NCBI GenBank assembly: GCA_965224845.1
Contig: CBDDAJ010000032.1
Span: 171,857 to 235,856 of the forward strand
Length of the DNA stretch: 64,000 bases
Direction: 5' to 3'
From: Wocania_A sp965224845
GTDB lineage: Bacteria > Bacteroidota > Bacteroidia > Flavobacteriales > Flavobacteriaceae
Shown here: in pieces, positions 1 through 10,470 of the stretch
Position numbering within the stretch: position 1 is the stretch's first letter
Layout: every line of letters begins with the position of its first letter
Translations under genes and position numbers: made by a program
The notes under the pieces: generated by a model
What the model saw: only the letters and a program-made list of their open reading frames with translations
The model's database searches: none
What the model was told of the DNA's origin: nothing

Positions 1-106
1 CATTAAACGTTTCGAGAATTTCAATATTATCGAAATTTTTTAAATGATTCTCTATAACACTAATAGCTAGCGGTTCATCATCAATAATAATACACTTAAT
101 CTTCAT
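1..106 (-). CDS. LytTR-type response regulator, N-terminal fragment
   Basis: The first 35 codons of a gene that runs off the left edge. The translation starts MKIKCIIIDDEPLAISVIEN, the beta-1 strand and acidic DDE pocket of a receiver domain in the form usual for LytTR regulators of Bacteroidota. Its ATG shares one base with the stop codon of the sensor kinase gene (TAATG), so the two are translationally coupled and form a two-component pair. The LytTR DNA-binding domain itself lies outside the window, so that part is inferred from the kinase partner type. The target is unknown; the SusCD-type cluster just upstream on the same strand is a candidate. Confidence 0.8.
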   Translation of the reverse strand, partial: MKIKCIIIDDEPLAISVIENHLKNFDNIEILETFN

Positions 107-1161
107 TAAACAGGTATTTTTAAAAATAGATTATAGATATTTCCTTTTATTTTTGTTTCTAGAATAAAATTGTTTGAAAATAGTAATTGCAGCCTTCTTT
201 TGGCATTTGCTATTCCTATACCATGATTTTCTTCTATATACTTTTCCGGGTTAAAATTATTGCTAACATTAAATTCTAAATAGCGATTGTTTAATGCTTT
301 AAAACTCATGTTAACCTGAACTTTATCGTTGCCGTTAAGCCCATGCTTAAAGCAGTTTTCTACAAATGAAAGAAATAACAATGGCGGAACTTGAATGCTA
401 TCAATTTCTCCAGTGATATCCATATCAAACTCAATACGATCTTTAAATCGCATTCTTTCAATGTCTATAAAGTTATTTATATGATTTATTTCCTGCAATA
501 AATTTGCTTTAGAACTTACAACCTCATATAAAACATATTGCATAATATCTGATAGTTTTAACACCAATCTTGGAGCATTATCCGATTTTTTTAATGTTAG
601 CGCATATAAATTATTTAAAGTATTAAAAAAGAAATGTGGTTGTATTTGTGTTCTCAAATACTTGAGCTCTGTACTCATTTGGAGCTTAGCTAAATCTTCA
701 TTTCTTCTCTTTTCTATGGTCCAATCCACCAGTAATTTTATAGCTGTAACAAAAGTAACAGCGTAAAGTTCGCCCAATGCAACAACTATAAAGTGATTGA
801 TGTCTAAAAATTTTACTGGTCTTTCAAGTTCTGGCGATAAGGTTTTAGACACTAGAAAATAAATTAAACCTGTTCTAACAATATAAACCAGAACCAGTAT
901 TATCATGATTGAGCCTATGTATTTCCAATATTTTTTTCTTAAAACAAACTTTGGGATTAAATAATAAACATTAAAATATACTATGATAATATGAATTGGG
1001 AATTCAATTAAATTTGTTTTTAATGAATACATAAAATCATTAAAATAACTCCCCCATCTAATAACATTAAAAGAAAAATAACTTAACCAAAATAAGATAT
1101 GATATTTTAGTGCAATAGTTTGTCTTACTTTAGTGTTAAAAATTGAGAAAGTTTTAATCAT
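106..1161 (-). CDS. LytS/YehU-family sensor histidine kinase
   Basis: A 351-residue membrane kinase. Four hydrophobic segments are visible (about residues 20-37, 51-70, 80-103 and 124-145) with no large extracellular domain. A short linker leads to the His_kinase domain, with phospho-acceptor His176 in QIQPHFFFNTLNNL. The ATPase part has the N-box FVENCFKHG and the G-box HGIGIANAKRRL. This is the standard partner of LytTR response regulators, one of which starts at its stop codon. It follows the SusC/SusD/CRTAC1-like genes on the same strand and may sense a signal tied to that uptake system, but nothing in the sequence names the ligand. Confidence 0.9.
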   Translation of the reverse strand: MIKTFSIFNTKVRQTIALKYHILFWLSYFSFNVIRWGSYFNDFMYSLKTNLIEFPIHIIIVYFNVYYLIPKFVLRKKYWKYIGSIMIILVLVYIVRTGLIYFLVSKTLSPELERPVKFLDINHFIVVALGELYAVTFVTAIKLLVDWTIEKRRNEDLAKLQMSTELKYLRTQIQPHFFFNTLNNLYALTLKKSDNAPRLVLKLSDIMQYVLYEVVSSKANLLQEINHINNFIDIERMRFKDRIEFDMDITGEIDSIQVPPLLFLSFVENCFKHGLNGNDKVQVNMSFKALNNRYLEFNVSNNFNPEKYIEENHGIGIANAKRRLQLLFSNNFILETKIKGNIYNLFLKIPV

Positions 1162-1210
1162 TGCTATAGAATCCTTTTTTTACTACAAAAGGAATATGGT
1201 GTTGGTTATA

Positions 1211-4200
1211 TTACTTGTTTTTTGTGCTAAACAAATTAACTCTATCATTGTTATTTGTAATTAGCAATATAGTGTCATTTTTTTTATTTATTGTGATGAT
1301 GTCTTTTGAGTTTCCTATGTTTATAAAACCTGATTTATTCATGTTTAAAACTTCAAATTTTTTGTCTTTATACGATAAAACACTCCCTAAAGATGCATCA
1401 TAGCGAACAGTTTCAACCTCTGCATTGTAATGATTGCCAATAGCTATAATCTCTTTGGCTTTGTTATTATCAATATTTATAAACTCAAAATCCATAATAG
1501 GTGCTATTTGCAACATTTTTGGAAGGCTTTTAATTTCGAAATTGCCATTTCCATCATTTTCTAAAAACACGCTATTTAACATATGTACTTTAAGGTGCAG
1601 TGCTTTGTCTAAAGCCGCTTTGCTATAAATATCTTCAAGTGTTGCCTCAGCAAATTCGCTAAATGTCGGGAATTTATCTTTAATAAAAGGCATTTGCTGT
1701 GACGAGCATTCCCGTCCTCTTGAAGGAACTAATGTCCCTTTGTAATTAGAGGTTAAAACAATATCATAGGTTCCGGAATTGTCAAAATCATCACAAAACA
1801 CATGAAAAGGCTTTTTAACACTAGCTTTATACTTTGTATTTAAGCCCAAGTTACCAACAAAATAATCCATATCACCATCATTGTCAATATCTGTACTTTC
1901 AATGCTAAACCAAAGCCCTTCAGTATTTTTAAGGGTTTCGTTTTTTGCAATTTTAAAAATGCCATTATCATTTTTAAATACGGTTATAGGCATCCACTCT
2001 CCAACAACAATCAGGTCTTTATCATTATCATTGTCATAATCTGAGAATACGGCATCGGTTACCAAACCAATATTTTTGATTGCTGGCGCTATGGTTTCTG
2101 TTCTATTATAAAATTTACCGTTTTCGTTTATTAATATATAGGATTCTGGTGCATAAGGATATTTATTTGGAATAACACGACCGCCTACAAATAAGTCTAA
2201 ATCACCATCGTTATCAATATCTGAAGCTTTTATGGTTTGCCCGCTAGAATTAATTTGAGGTAGTACGTTTGCTCCTTTACTAAAATTACCTTTGCCATCA
2301 TTTATATAAACCCTATCTTGATAAAAGCTGCTATGTTCTTCAAATTCTGAACCACCACTAACAATATAAAGGTCGTCATCATTATCATTATCAATATCTA
2401 GAAACAGAACACCCAAATCTTCGTATTGTTTATCTTCTTGCCAGGTTTTTGTGTTTTGTTTGATAAAATTGCCGTTTTTATTTTGAATATATAATACTCC
2501 GCTTTGGTCTTTAGCTCCTCCAATAAAAAAATCTTCTAAACCATCTCCATTTACATCAGATTTATCTATAAAAGGCCCGTTGGTTGATTGACTGTGCGGT
2601 AATAAAATTTGTTCTTTATAGTCATCAAATTCATTTTCATTGTGTTTATAGGTAATACCATATTGAGTAGGCTCACTTCTTTTTAAAAGCGTTTTAGGGT
2701 TCTCTTGATCTTTATTTTCTAATGGAGCTGCATTTTCCTGGCTTACAGAAATTATTTGATTTGCTTTAAGATTTGTTAGTTTAGTAATTTTTTGATTAGG
2801 CCATTCAATTAAAAGCTCATCAATAATTGTTGCCTTACCAATACCAAAATTAACTATATTTTGTACAGCTGAAATAAAACCTCTGCTAGTATATAATTCT
2901 TGATATTGTTTAGTGCCATTTACCGTTAAGGTAATTTTCGAGCCAATAGCGAATTTGTTTTTGTCTCCACCATTTAATTTAATTTGAATAAAATTATTCG
3001 TGTCATTGTTTTTATAGAGTAGCGGTGTATCGTTTAATATTATTTATAACTAAATCTAAATCACCATCATTATCAAAATCAGCATAAGCAGAGCCATTGG
3101 ATTGTGTTTTTTCAGTTAATCCCCAGGCTTTAGCGCTTTTAGTAAAATTTAGATGACCTTCATTTTTAAATGCATAATTGCTAAGTTTTGTAGAGGGTTG
3201 TAAATCTGTTATTTCTTTAAAACTTGGTTTGTTTTTTTCTGAAAACCTTCTATTTAATTCGGTTCTAAAATCTTGATTAGCCATATCTTTTAGAATACCG
3301 TTTGTAACAAAAATATCTTTAAGACCATCATTATCAAAATCGGCAATTAAAGGTGCCCAACTCCAATCGGTCTTAGCTAATCCACTAATTTGAGCCATTT
3401 CGCTATACCTCCCATTTCCTCTATTTAGTTGTAAAGTGTTTACCATATACTGGTGATGATAATTATTTTTAACTAAGCCAAGAAAGTTTTCTGTACTCAT
3501 TGTAGCCATGTTCTGTTTACTTCGTACATGATCTTCTGATGCCATTTCTAGCACGAATAAATCTGGAAGTAAATCATTATTTAAATCTGCATAATCAGAT
3601 CCCATGCTACTAAAGGAAATGTGCTTTATTCTATCTAAGATTTCATTAGTAAACGTGCCATTTTTATTATTTATATAAAGCATGTCTGGAGTTAAAAAGT
3701 CATTGCATACATATACATCTGGCCAATCCATCACCATTAAAATCTCCTATGGATGCGCTTAAGCCCCCATGCTTTATTGACTATCCCTGCCTTATGCGTA
3801 ATATCAGTAAAGAAAGTACCGTCATTTCTATATAAAATATCAGAACTAAATCTAGAATAAGATTTTTCTATCCGCATATTAAGTCGTCCCGAATTTTCAA
3901 AATCAGGTCGGTGGATTAACCAAATACATATCTAAATCACCATCTCTATCAAAATCAAAAAAATAGGACTGAGTACTAAAACCAGGGATCGTTGATTCTC
4001 CATTCCTTGGCCTTATCTATGAAAGGTATTATTCTTTTGGTTAATAAATAATTTATTATCCCGTTTAGTGAATTATGCCCTTAGACTCTCCAGATTTGCA
4101 TACGTAAATATCCAACCAACCGTCATTATTAATATCCACCACAGAAACACCGGTAGACCACCCTTCGGCATCCTCTAATCCAGATGTTTTAGTGATGTCT

Positions 4201-4529
4201 TTAAATTTAAAGTCACCCTCGTTTAAATAGAGTTTATTTGAATTTTGATTGGCAACAAAAAATACATCTACTAAACCGTCATTATTAAAATCTGCTGTAG
4301 CTACACCGCCGCCATTATAGATGTTGCCAAAATTTAAAAAGTTTAAATCTGGAGTTTCTTCTACATTATTCTGAAAAGTAAAAGTTGTCTTTTCATTTGA
4401 GACTAACGTAAACAATGTTGAGTCGGTTGAAGGTTTGTTTTTTACCACCTTAATCGTATTGTATGATTTGTTTTGATTGCAATTAACAAACAGAAAACTA
4501 AGGATGATATAGGTAATAATTTTTTTCAA
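1211..4529 (-). pseudogene. CRTAC1-like FG-GAP/VCBS-repeat lipoprotein, frameshifted
   Basis: A single ancestral reading frame of about 1,100 codons can be followed across this span, the usual size of the family. It begins with a lipoprotein signal (MKKIITYIILSFLFVNC). Many calcium-loop FG-GAP/VCBS motifs of the type DFDNDGDLD or DINNDGW follow, then an ASPIC/UnbV-like segment near 2700-2830 (ELLIEWPNQKITKLTNLKANQ), then further FG-GAP repeats to a stop at 1211. The frame is broken by about seven apparent one-base insertions: near 3033-3035, 3725-3726, 3764-3768, 3913-3914, 3985-3987, 4021 and 4070. The protein text between breaks is well conserved, so this is either a recent pseudogene or a patch of poor sequence. 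It sits downstream of SusD, a common place for such surface lipoproteins in Bacteroidota. Confidence 0.85.
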
Positions 4530-4567
4530 AATAGCACTTTTTGTAATGAATGATAAATATAAAAATA

Positions 4568-4600
4568 AATAAGGGAGAATCGTATAGATTCCCCCTTATT
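4568..4600 (-). terminator. Hairpin terminator after susD-like gene
   Basis: Two 14-base arms (4568-4581 and 4587-4600) pair with one mismatch around a 5-base loop. On the minus strand the second arm is followed by a T-rich run. It lies between the SusD-like gene and the CRTAC1-like lipoprotein, so it probably terminates or attenuates transcription of the susCD pair. Confidence 0.65.
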
Positions 4601-4636
4601 ACAATTAATAAAATATTATTTATAAGTAATATCCGA

Positions 4637-6550
4637 CTAGTTTTGTTTAGCCCACCATAACGGTGTATGTACTGTGTCTGGACCTCCTAATAAATCTACA
4701 GCTTGAGCATGTCCTGCTGGGATGTTATTTTCAAAGGAAGACGGGTATTTTATACGTTGCCCAAAGAAATTCACTTGGTTTGTCATTACATTTCCAGGAG
4801 TTAATTGTGGTAAATCTGGAAGTGGATTTTCAACCGCAGGGTTCTCAAAGAATGGTAAGCCTAATCTTCTATGGTCGTTCCATATTTCAAGAGGTAACCA
4901 AGAGTTTTGCGCAATGAATTTTTGCGTAATAATCTTATTTAAGCGATCGTTTCTAACAGAACCGCCTTCATATATTGAATTTACCGGATATGTGTATTCT
5001 ACTGTTCCAGCAGCATTTGTATAACCATCTATGTAATCCATGGTAACACTTGCTGGAGGCTCTGCTGTATGATCCCAACTAACCGATGTTCCGGCATTGT
5101 TGTATTCTGTAGAAGCAATATATGTTGCTAAATGATCTGAAACACCGTAGTAAGTAAAGCTATCTGCTATTCCAGCTTCATAAGCTTCTTTACCAGTTAT
5201 TGGTGTATTCCAACCTCTTACAGCAGCTTCAGCTATTAAGAAATGTGTTTCCCAGGAAGCAAAAAAGATACGTTTTGTAAACTTTCCTCCGCCTCTAAAA
5301 TCAAGCCCTAACCGAGGGTAAGTCCCAGGAGAACGTAATTGGTTCTTCGCCCCGACATCTCCCCAGTCACCGGCAGCAAATGCGTTGTATGTAAAGGCAC
5401 AATCTAAGGTCATTAAAGTCTCTCCGGCATCATCCAGTAAATCTCTTTCTGTTACAGTATGGTTACTACTCCAGGTTGGAAAATTACTATACTGAGGATC
5501 ATCAATGTTTCCAGGAATAGGGAACGTTTTATAAGCTCTTGGATCTATAGTGTTAGGTAACCCATCAAACCAGAATCCTTTTGCAGGATCGTTAGTAAGT
5601 TGTGTAAAGTGGTTATCAAACTTTAATCCCATATAATTTGCAGGCTTAATGTTAATTTGATCTTCAACTGGTAATTGATCAACAGATGTTACACTACCTA
5701 ATCCTACAACTAAATTTCTATATGCTGCAGTCATATAATGGCTGTTCCATTGTCTAGATTGTACATTTGTAAAGTTATTCCAGCCACCGCCTTCAGTAAC
5801 TCCCATATCATCTCCAGGGGTATCAATAATTAATCCGCTATTAGCAGCTTCTTCAAAATGTTGTTGAGCAACTGCAGGAGCCACTTCTGATAAACGCATA
5901 GCTAAACGCATTCTCATAGAGTTTCCATACTTCTTCCATTTTGTATAATCATACCCAAAAGCTGGATCTAAATCTGAATCTGGTTTAAACGTGTTTGACT
6001 CATCTATTTTGCTAACAGCATCTTTTAATTCTGCCAGCATAAAATTGTAAACATCTTCTACACTGTTATATTCAGGGTTTTCACCTTTAAATCCATCTAT
6101 TGGAATTGGACCAAAACCATCGGTCATTTCGCTCATAATATAGACTCTCCAAATTCTTGCAATTTGCAATAAATTTTCAGTATACTCTTTAACATTTCCA
6201 GTAGCAATTTTCTCTTCTGCTACGGTAACGGCAGTTGTAATGTTAAGCAACCATTTAGAGATATATCCGTTAAAATAATCGTTTGTCCATCCGTCATTTG
6301 AACGCCCTTGAGATAGAACTCCTAATCTAGAGGTTCTCGAAGCATCTTTCCAATATAGCACAAATACACGTTCAGCAATGTGTGGGTTTTGCTGTGCTGC
6401 TTGAATAGAATTATTTATAAAAAACTCTACTTCTACTTGTTCTGCTGTTGCAGCCAAGGGATCTTTATTGATTTCTTCAAAATCACTACAAGAAAAAATC
6501 AATAGTGTAGCACAAAATAGTGCCAGTGTTTTACTTAATACTTTTTTCAT
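4637..6550 (-). CDS. SusD/RagB-family outer-membrane lipoprotein
   Basis: A 637-residue lipoprotein (signal MKKVLSKTLALFCATLLIFSC, lipobox FSC) that continues SDFEEINKDPLAATAEQVEV, the typical start of the SusD-like/SusD_2 family. Such proteins sit on the cell surface, bind an oligosaccharide or peptide and hand it to the TonB-dependent SusC-like channel. The helical TPR-like core is recognisable in ENLLQIARIWRVYIMSEMTD and KKYGNSMRMRLAMRLSEV. It lies 13 bp downstream of the susC-like gene in the same operon. The substrate is not evident; the divergent nagB-type gene makes an amino sugar possible but unproven. Confidence 0.92.
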   Translation of the reverse strand: MKKVLSKTLALFCATLLIFSCSDFEEINKDPLAATAEQVEVEFFINNSIQAAQQNPHIAERVFVLYWKDASRTSRLGVLSQGRSNDGWTNDYFNGYISKWLLNITTAVTVAEEKIATGNVKEYTENLLQIARIWRVYIMSEMTDGFGPIPIDGFKGENPEYNSVEDVYNFMLAELKDAVSKIDESNTFKPDSDLDPAFGYDYTKWKKYGNSMRMRLAMRLSEVAPAVAQQHFEEAANSGLIIDTPGDDMGVTEGGGWNNFTNVQSRQWNSHYMTAAYRNLVVGLGSVTSVDQLPVEDQINIKPANYMGLKFDNHFTQLTNDPAKGFWFDGLPNTIDPRAYKTFPIPGNIDDPQYSNFPTWSSNHTVTERDLLDDAGETLMTLDCAFTYNAFAAGDWGDVGAKNQLRSPGTYPRLGLDFRGGGKFTKRIFFASWETHFLIAEAAVRGWNTPITGKEAYEAGIADSFTYYGVSDHLATYIASTEYNNAGTSVSWDHTAEPPASVTMDYIDGYTNAAGTVEYTYPVNSIYEGGSVRNDRLNKIITQKFIAQNSWLPLEIWNDHRRLGLPFFENPAVENPLPDLPQLTPGNVMTNQVNFFGQRIKYPSSFENNIPAGHAQAVDLLGGPDTVHTPLWWAKQN

Positions 6551-6563
6551 AATTTTTCTTTTT

Positions 6564-9500
6564 TTAAAATTTAGCTGCTATATTAAAGAATACAGTTCTC
6601 GTCGTTGGTGGTGCTAAGTTCTCAAAACCAGTAGCATTAGATCGTGTGGCATTTACTGCTTCTGGATCTACACCATTTAAATGCTCTGTAATCAACCAAA
6701 CATTGTTGGCAGAGACTCCAACTGATAATCCTTGGAAAGGCGTTCTGTCTAAAAATGTTTTATCAAAAGTATAGGTTAAATTTACATTTCTTAATCTAAC
6801 GTGTGTTGCATCATATACGTTAGCTTCATTAATACCTAAGTTTCCAGAACGACCTGTAATCGCTGCCCAGTAGTTTTGAGGTGTGGCTCCAGTTGTGTTT
6901 TCGCTTAAATTCCCTGCACCGTCATCTACAACGCCATTAAACACAATATCTGCTCTTTCTCCATTAACCGCTGTAACAGCAGCTAAACCAGATCTTTGTA
7001 AAGCGTGATTAGTTCCAGAGAAAATTTCACCTCCAATACTAGCGCTGAATAGGAAACTGAAAGAAAAGTTTTTATATCTAAACATATTTGTAATACCTAA
7101 TAATGCATCAGGTTGCTGAGAACCTAAAACATGTTTTTCTGTTGAAGCTAATGGCAAGCCGTCAGCATCCACTAAAATTCTTCCAAAAAACTGACTATTT
7201 TCATCTTCAACTCTTCTAAATCTTGAACCAACAATTACTCCATAATCTCCACCAACATCAGCTCTAATGTTAAAGTTGTCAAATCCACCTAAGCTATATT
7301 CAGTAACATCATCGGCTAATTCTTCTATGGTATTGTCGTTTGTTGAGTAATTAACATCCATATCCCAATTTAAACCATCTTCGCTATCTAAAATTCGGGT
7401 TTTTAAAGTTAACTCTATACCTGTATTTTGAATATCACCAGCATTTATCAATTTAGAGTTATAACCGCTAAAAGGATCTAAAGGAAGATTAATAATCTGG
7501 TTTGTTGCGTTTTGCTTATACCAAGTAACATCTAATCCTACTCTGTTGTCTAAAAAACGTGCTTCTAAACCAACCTCAACAGATTTAATCAACTCATTTA
7601 CAATATCTGGGTTTCTTAGTACACTGTTTGTTCCAGCTGTTGTATTGCCATTAGAATCGTTACCTATAGTAAATGCATTATATAATGAGAACGGATTTAA
7701 ATCATTACCTACCTCGGCATAAGATGCTCTTATCTTACCAAAAGTAAACCAACTTGGTAAATCACCTCCATTTTTAGTTATCATATCAGAGATAACAAGT
7801 GATGTATTTACAGAAGAGTAGAAAAATGATCTGTTAGCTTTACTTAGTGCCGATGACCAATCATTACGACCGGTTATATCTACAAACAGATACCCGTCAT
7901 AGTTAATTTGTAAAAGACCATATGCTGAGTTTATTTTTTTGTTGCTAAACCCTTGTGAAACACTTGCAGGATTAACACCATTATTTAAACTAAATAAATT
8001 AGGAACCAGTAGTTCTCCAGAATTACTACTTATACTACTTCTCTCGGTAGACATTAAGTTACCTCCTAAAGTAATAGAACCTCCTATTTTTCCAAAAATA
8101 TTGTCCTTAGCAGCTGCTATTAAAGCACTGTAATTTTGCTCAATAAAAGTGTTTTTTCCTAAACCATAAGAAGATGTACTTGAAGTACCGGCAAATACTT
8201 TAGATTCAGTATTTGTAGTATATAAATCTGCTCCACCTCTTATTTCTGCACTTAACCAATCATTAAACTGATGTTTTAAAGTGGCGTTCATTATAAAACG
8301 ATCTCTTGAATCTGAGCTTAAACGTCTTTGATTCGCCCAGTAAGGGTTAATTTGATTAGAGTTAGGATCAAACCATATTTGATTTCCAAACTCGTCTACA
8401 CCAGCAGAATATTGCTCGATATCACGTGATCTTGGAAAGTTTATTATGGTTTGGTACTGGCTTAATGCTCCAAAACCAGTTCTTGGTCTATTATTTGCAA
8501 TAGTTCTGTTGTACTGTACTTTTGTGTCAGCCGTCCATTTTTTATCTTTTCCAAATCGAGATACGCCTCTTGCCGTTAAATTTAAACGCTCTAATGTAGC
8601 CGAAGGAGAAATACCTTCATCATCTAAATAATTAGCTGAAGCATAAAAAGATCCTGAATCTGTTGAACTCTGTAGAGAAAGACTATGGTTTTGACTAAAT
8701 CCGTTTTTGTAATAGTTGCCTATGTTATCATATGCTCTATCAAAAACAACATCTCCTTGCTCTGGTCCTGTTTCTGTTTGCCCTTCAATTTTTGGCCCCC
8801 AACTAGATTGAGCATATTCATCGTAGGCACCTACAGAACCTTGTCCAAAACTACTTTGTAAATCTGGAACAGAAAAAATACTTTGAAAACCAGTAGTTAC
8901 TGAGTATGAAACACCTAATCCTTTACTAGATTTACCTGTTTTAGTAGTAATTAAAATAACACCATTACCTGCACGCGAACCATATAATGCAGCTGCAGAG
9001 GCCCCTTTTAAAACAGATAAAGATTCAATGTCATCTGGATTTACATCAGCTAAACCATTACCTAAATCGGCAGTTGGACTCCAGAAACCTTCGTTTCCTG
9101 AACCTGTAAAGTTATCTAATGGTGTTCCGTCAACCACAATTAATGGTTGGTTGTCACCAGTTAATGAGCTATATCCTCTCAATACAATTTTTGAAGAACC
9201 TGCAGGACCATTACTTCCTTTAATAATCTGTAACCCCGTTATCTTACCAGATAAGGCATTAACCATATTAGGTTCTCTGGCTTCAGATATTGAAGCACCT
9301 TGAATTTCCTGAACCGAATATCCTAAAGATTTTCGCTCTCTTTTAATACCTAAGGCCGTTACAACAACTTCATCTAATTGACTTGCATCTTCTACAAGTG
9401 CAATATTAATTGTTGATTGATTGTTAACAGCTATTTCCTGATTTGTGTAACCAATATAGGAAACAACTAAAGTGGCATTTGAGCTAGAAACTGTAATGCT

Positions 9501-9683
9501 GTAATTTCCGTCGAAATCTGTAGATACACCATTAGTGGTTCCTTTTTCAATAACATTAGCACCCCCCAAAGGTATGCCTGTGTTGCTGTCTGTAATAGTT
9601 CCTGTTATAGTGCTTTGGGCTTGCATACTCTGCATACTGACCAGGCAAAACACAAACATTAGTTTTAGTAATTTTTGAATCAT
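6564..9683 (-). CDS. SusC/RagA-family TonB-dependent outer-membrane receptor
   Basis: A 1,039-residue protein of normal family length. A signal peptide ending at MQAQ is followed by a CarboxypepD_reg-like domain (about residues 25-105, with GTTNGVSTDFDGNYSITV). A TonB-box region comes next (DEVVVTALGIKRERKSLGYS), then the plug (MVNALSGKITGLQI, IVLRGYSSLTGDNQPLIVVDG) and a 22-strand-type barrel ending in the aromatic tail TRTVFFNIAAKF. It imports the ligand captured by the SusD-like partner, powered by TonB-ExbBD. It is the first gene of the minus-strand operon. The 787-bp gap upstream holds its promoter, which I could not place with confidence. Confidence 0.95.
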   Translation of the reverse strand: MIQKLLKLMFVFCLVSMQSMQAQSTITGTITDSNTGIPLGGANVIEKGTTNGVSTDFDGNYSITVSSSNATLVVSYIGYTNQEIAVNNQSTINIALVEDASQLDEVVVTALGIKRERKSLGYSVQEIQGASISEAREPNMVNALSGKITGLQIIKGSNGPAGSSKIVLRGYSSLTGDNQPLIVVDGTPLDNFTGSGNEGFWSPTADLGNGLADVNPDDIESLSVLKGASAAALYGSRAGNGVILITTKTGKSSKGLGVSYSVTTGFQSIFSVPDLQSSFGQGSVGAYDEYAQSSWGPKIEGQTETGPEQGDVVFDRAYDNIGNYYKNGFSQNHSLSLQSSTDSGSFYASANYLDDEGISPSATLERLNLTARGVSRFGKDKKWTADTKVQYNRTIANNRPRTGFGALSQYQTIINFPRSRDIEQYSAGVDEFGNQIWFDPNSNQINPYWANQRRLSSDSRDRFIMNATLKHQFNDWLSAEIRGGADLYTTNTESKVFAGTSSTSSYGLGKNTFIEQNYSALIAAAKDNIFGKIGGSITLGGNLMSTERSSISSNSGELLVPNLFSLNNGVNPASVSQGFSNKKINSAYGLLQINYDGYLFVDITGRNDWSSALSKANRSFFYSSVNTSLVISDMITKNGGDLPSWFTFGKIRASYAEVGNDLNPFSLYNAFTIGNDSNGNTTAGTNSVLRNPDIVNELIKSVEVGLEARFLDNRVGLDVTWYKQNATNQIINLPLDPFSGYNSKLINAGDIQNTGIELTLKTRILDSEDGLNWDMDVNYSTNDNTIEELADDVTEYSLGGFDNFNIRADVGGDYGVIVGSRFRRVEDENSQFFGRILVDADGLPLASTEKHVLGSQQPDALLGITNMFRYKNFSFSFLFSASIGGEIFSGTNHALQRSGLAAVTAVNGERADIVFNGVVDDGAGNLSENTTGATPQNYWAAITGRSGNLGINEANVYDATHVRLRNVNLTYTFDKTFLDRTPFQGLSVGVSANNVWLITEHLNGVDPEAVNATRSNATGFENLAPPTTRTVFFNIAAKF

Positions 9684-10470
9684 AATTTGTTTGAATTAGT
9701 TTTTAATTTTGATTGCTTCAAGATTTATTCTTGAGATTTAATTTAGTTTAGTTTTTTTGTTTTTGTCATTTATTCATAGTTTAAGTTAATTTATTGGTTT
9801 TTAAATACGCTAAAGTTTATAAAGCATAAAGAATATGCAAAATATCTAATTATAAGTTTGATATAAAAAATAATATATATACAACACGTTTTTTATGATA
9901 AACAACTATTAATTGGCGATTAATGGTGTTGGCGAAATTTTAGAAAAAAAACGTAATAACTATAGCAATTTTGTAATAATACATGAGATTCAATACTCTA
10001 AATATAAAAATTTATGTGGTAAAAACAAAATGGATTAGAAACAAGAATTGTAATGTTTTCTTGTTTTTTTTGATTAGTTATTGTCTAAAAAGTATCAGGT
10101 AAAAAAAGTTTATGGAGTACGATTTTAATAAAAAATAAAGCAAGGGTTTGCAGATAAAACATTTTTTTAGTTAAAATAAATCACTTATCAGCAATATTTA
10201 GTTGTCTGTCTTTAAAATTATGTTGTTTGTATATTTTATTAAAAATGTAAGTATTTTGATACTATATTGCTTACAAATAAAAGCGGTTAATGCACTAACT
10301 TTTTTACCGTAAACTATTATTATAAAGAGTGAATTTATAATACTTTTTTTCATTCTTTAAATTGAGTATTTGTTTTTTAAATTAAAGTTTTTTGAGTAGT
10401 TAGAAATGCAAGCGAAGACAATGAGTTTTCGCTTGCTTTGTCAAAAAACAATTCTAATTCAATTTTAAAA
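9684..10470. other. Long AT-rich divergent intergenic region
   Basis: This 787-bp gap separates the divergent susC-like and nagB-like genes. It is very AT-rich with many homopolymer runs. I see no open frame with coding character and no RNA gene. The only clear structure is the hairpin at 10408-10436. Promoters for both flanking genes must lie here, but no TAnnTTTG box with a convincing -33 partner could be assigned. Confidence 0.6.
10408..10436 (+). promoter_or_regulatory. Perfect inverted repeat in nagB leader
   Basis: GCAAGCGAA (10408-10416) and TTCGCTTGC (10428-10436) form a perfect 9-bp stem with an 11-base loop, GC-rich in very AT-rich surroundings. It ends 34 bp before the chosen ATG of the nagB-like gene. 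Only TTTG follows it, so it is a poor intrinsic terminator. A regulator operator or a structured 5' leader is more likely. Confidence 0.5.

Noticed and set aside
9684..9900. Promoter of the susC-like gene
   Set aside because: Several near matches to TAnnTTTG on the minus strand, but none exact with a -33 partner, so no call was made.
10407..10469. 20-codon frame overlapping the nagB leader hairpin
   Set aside because: Includes the hairpin itself; no sign of translation or attenuation design (no run of relevant codons).
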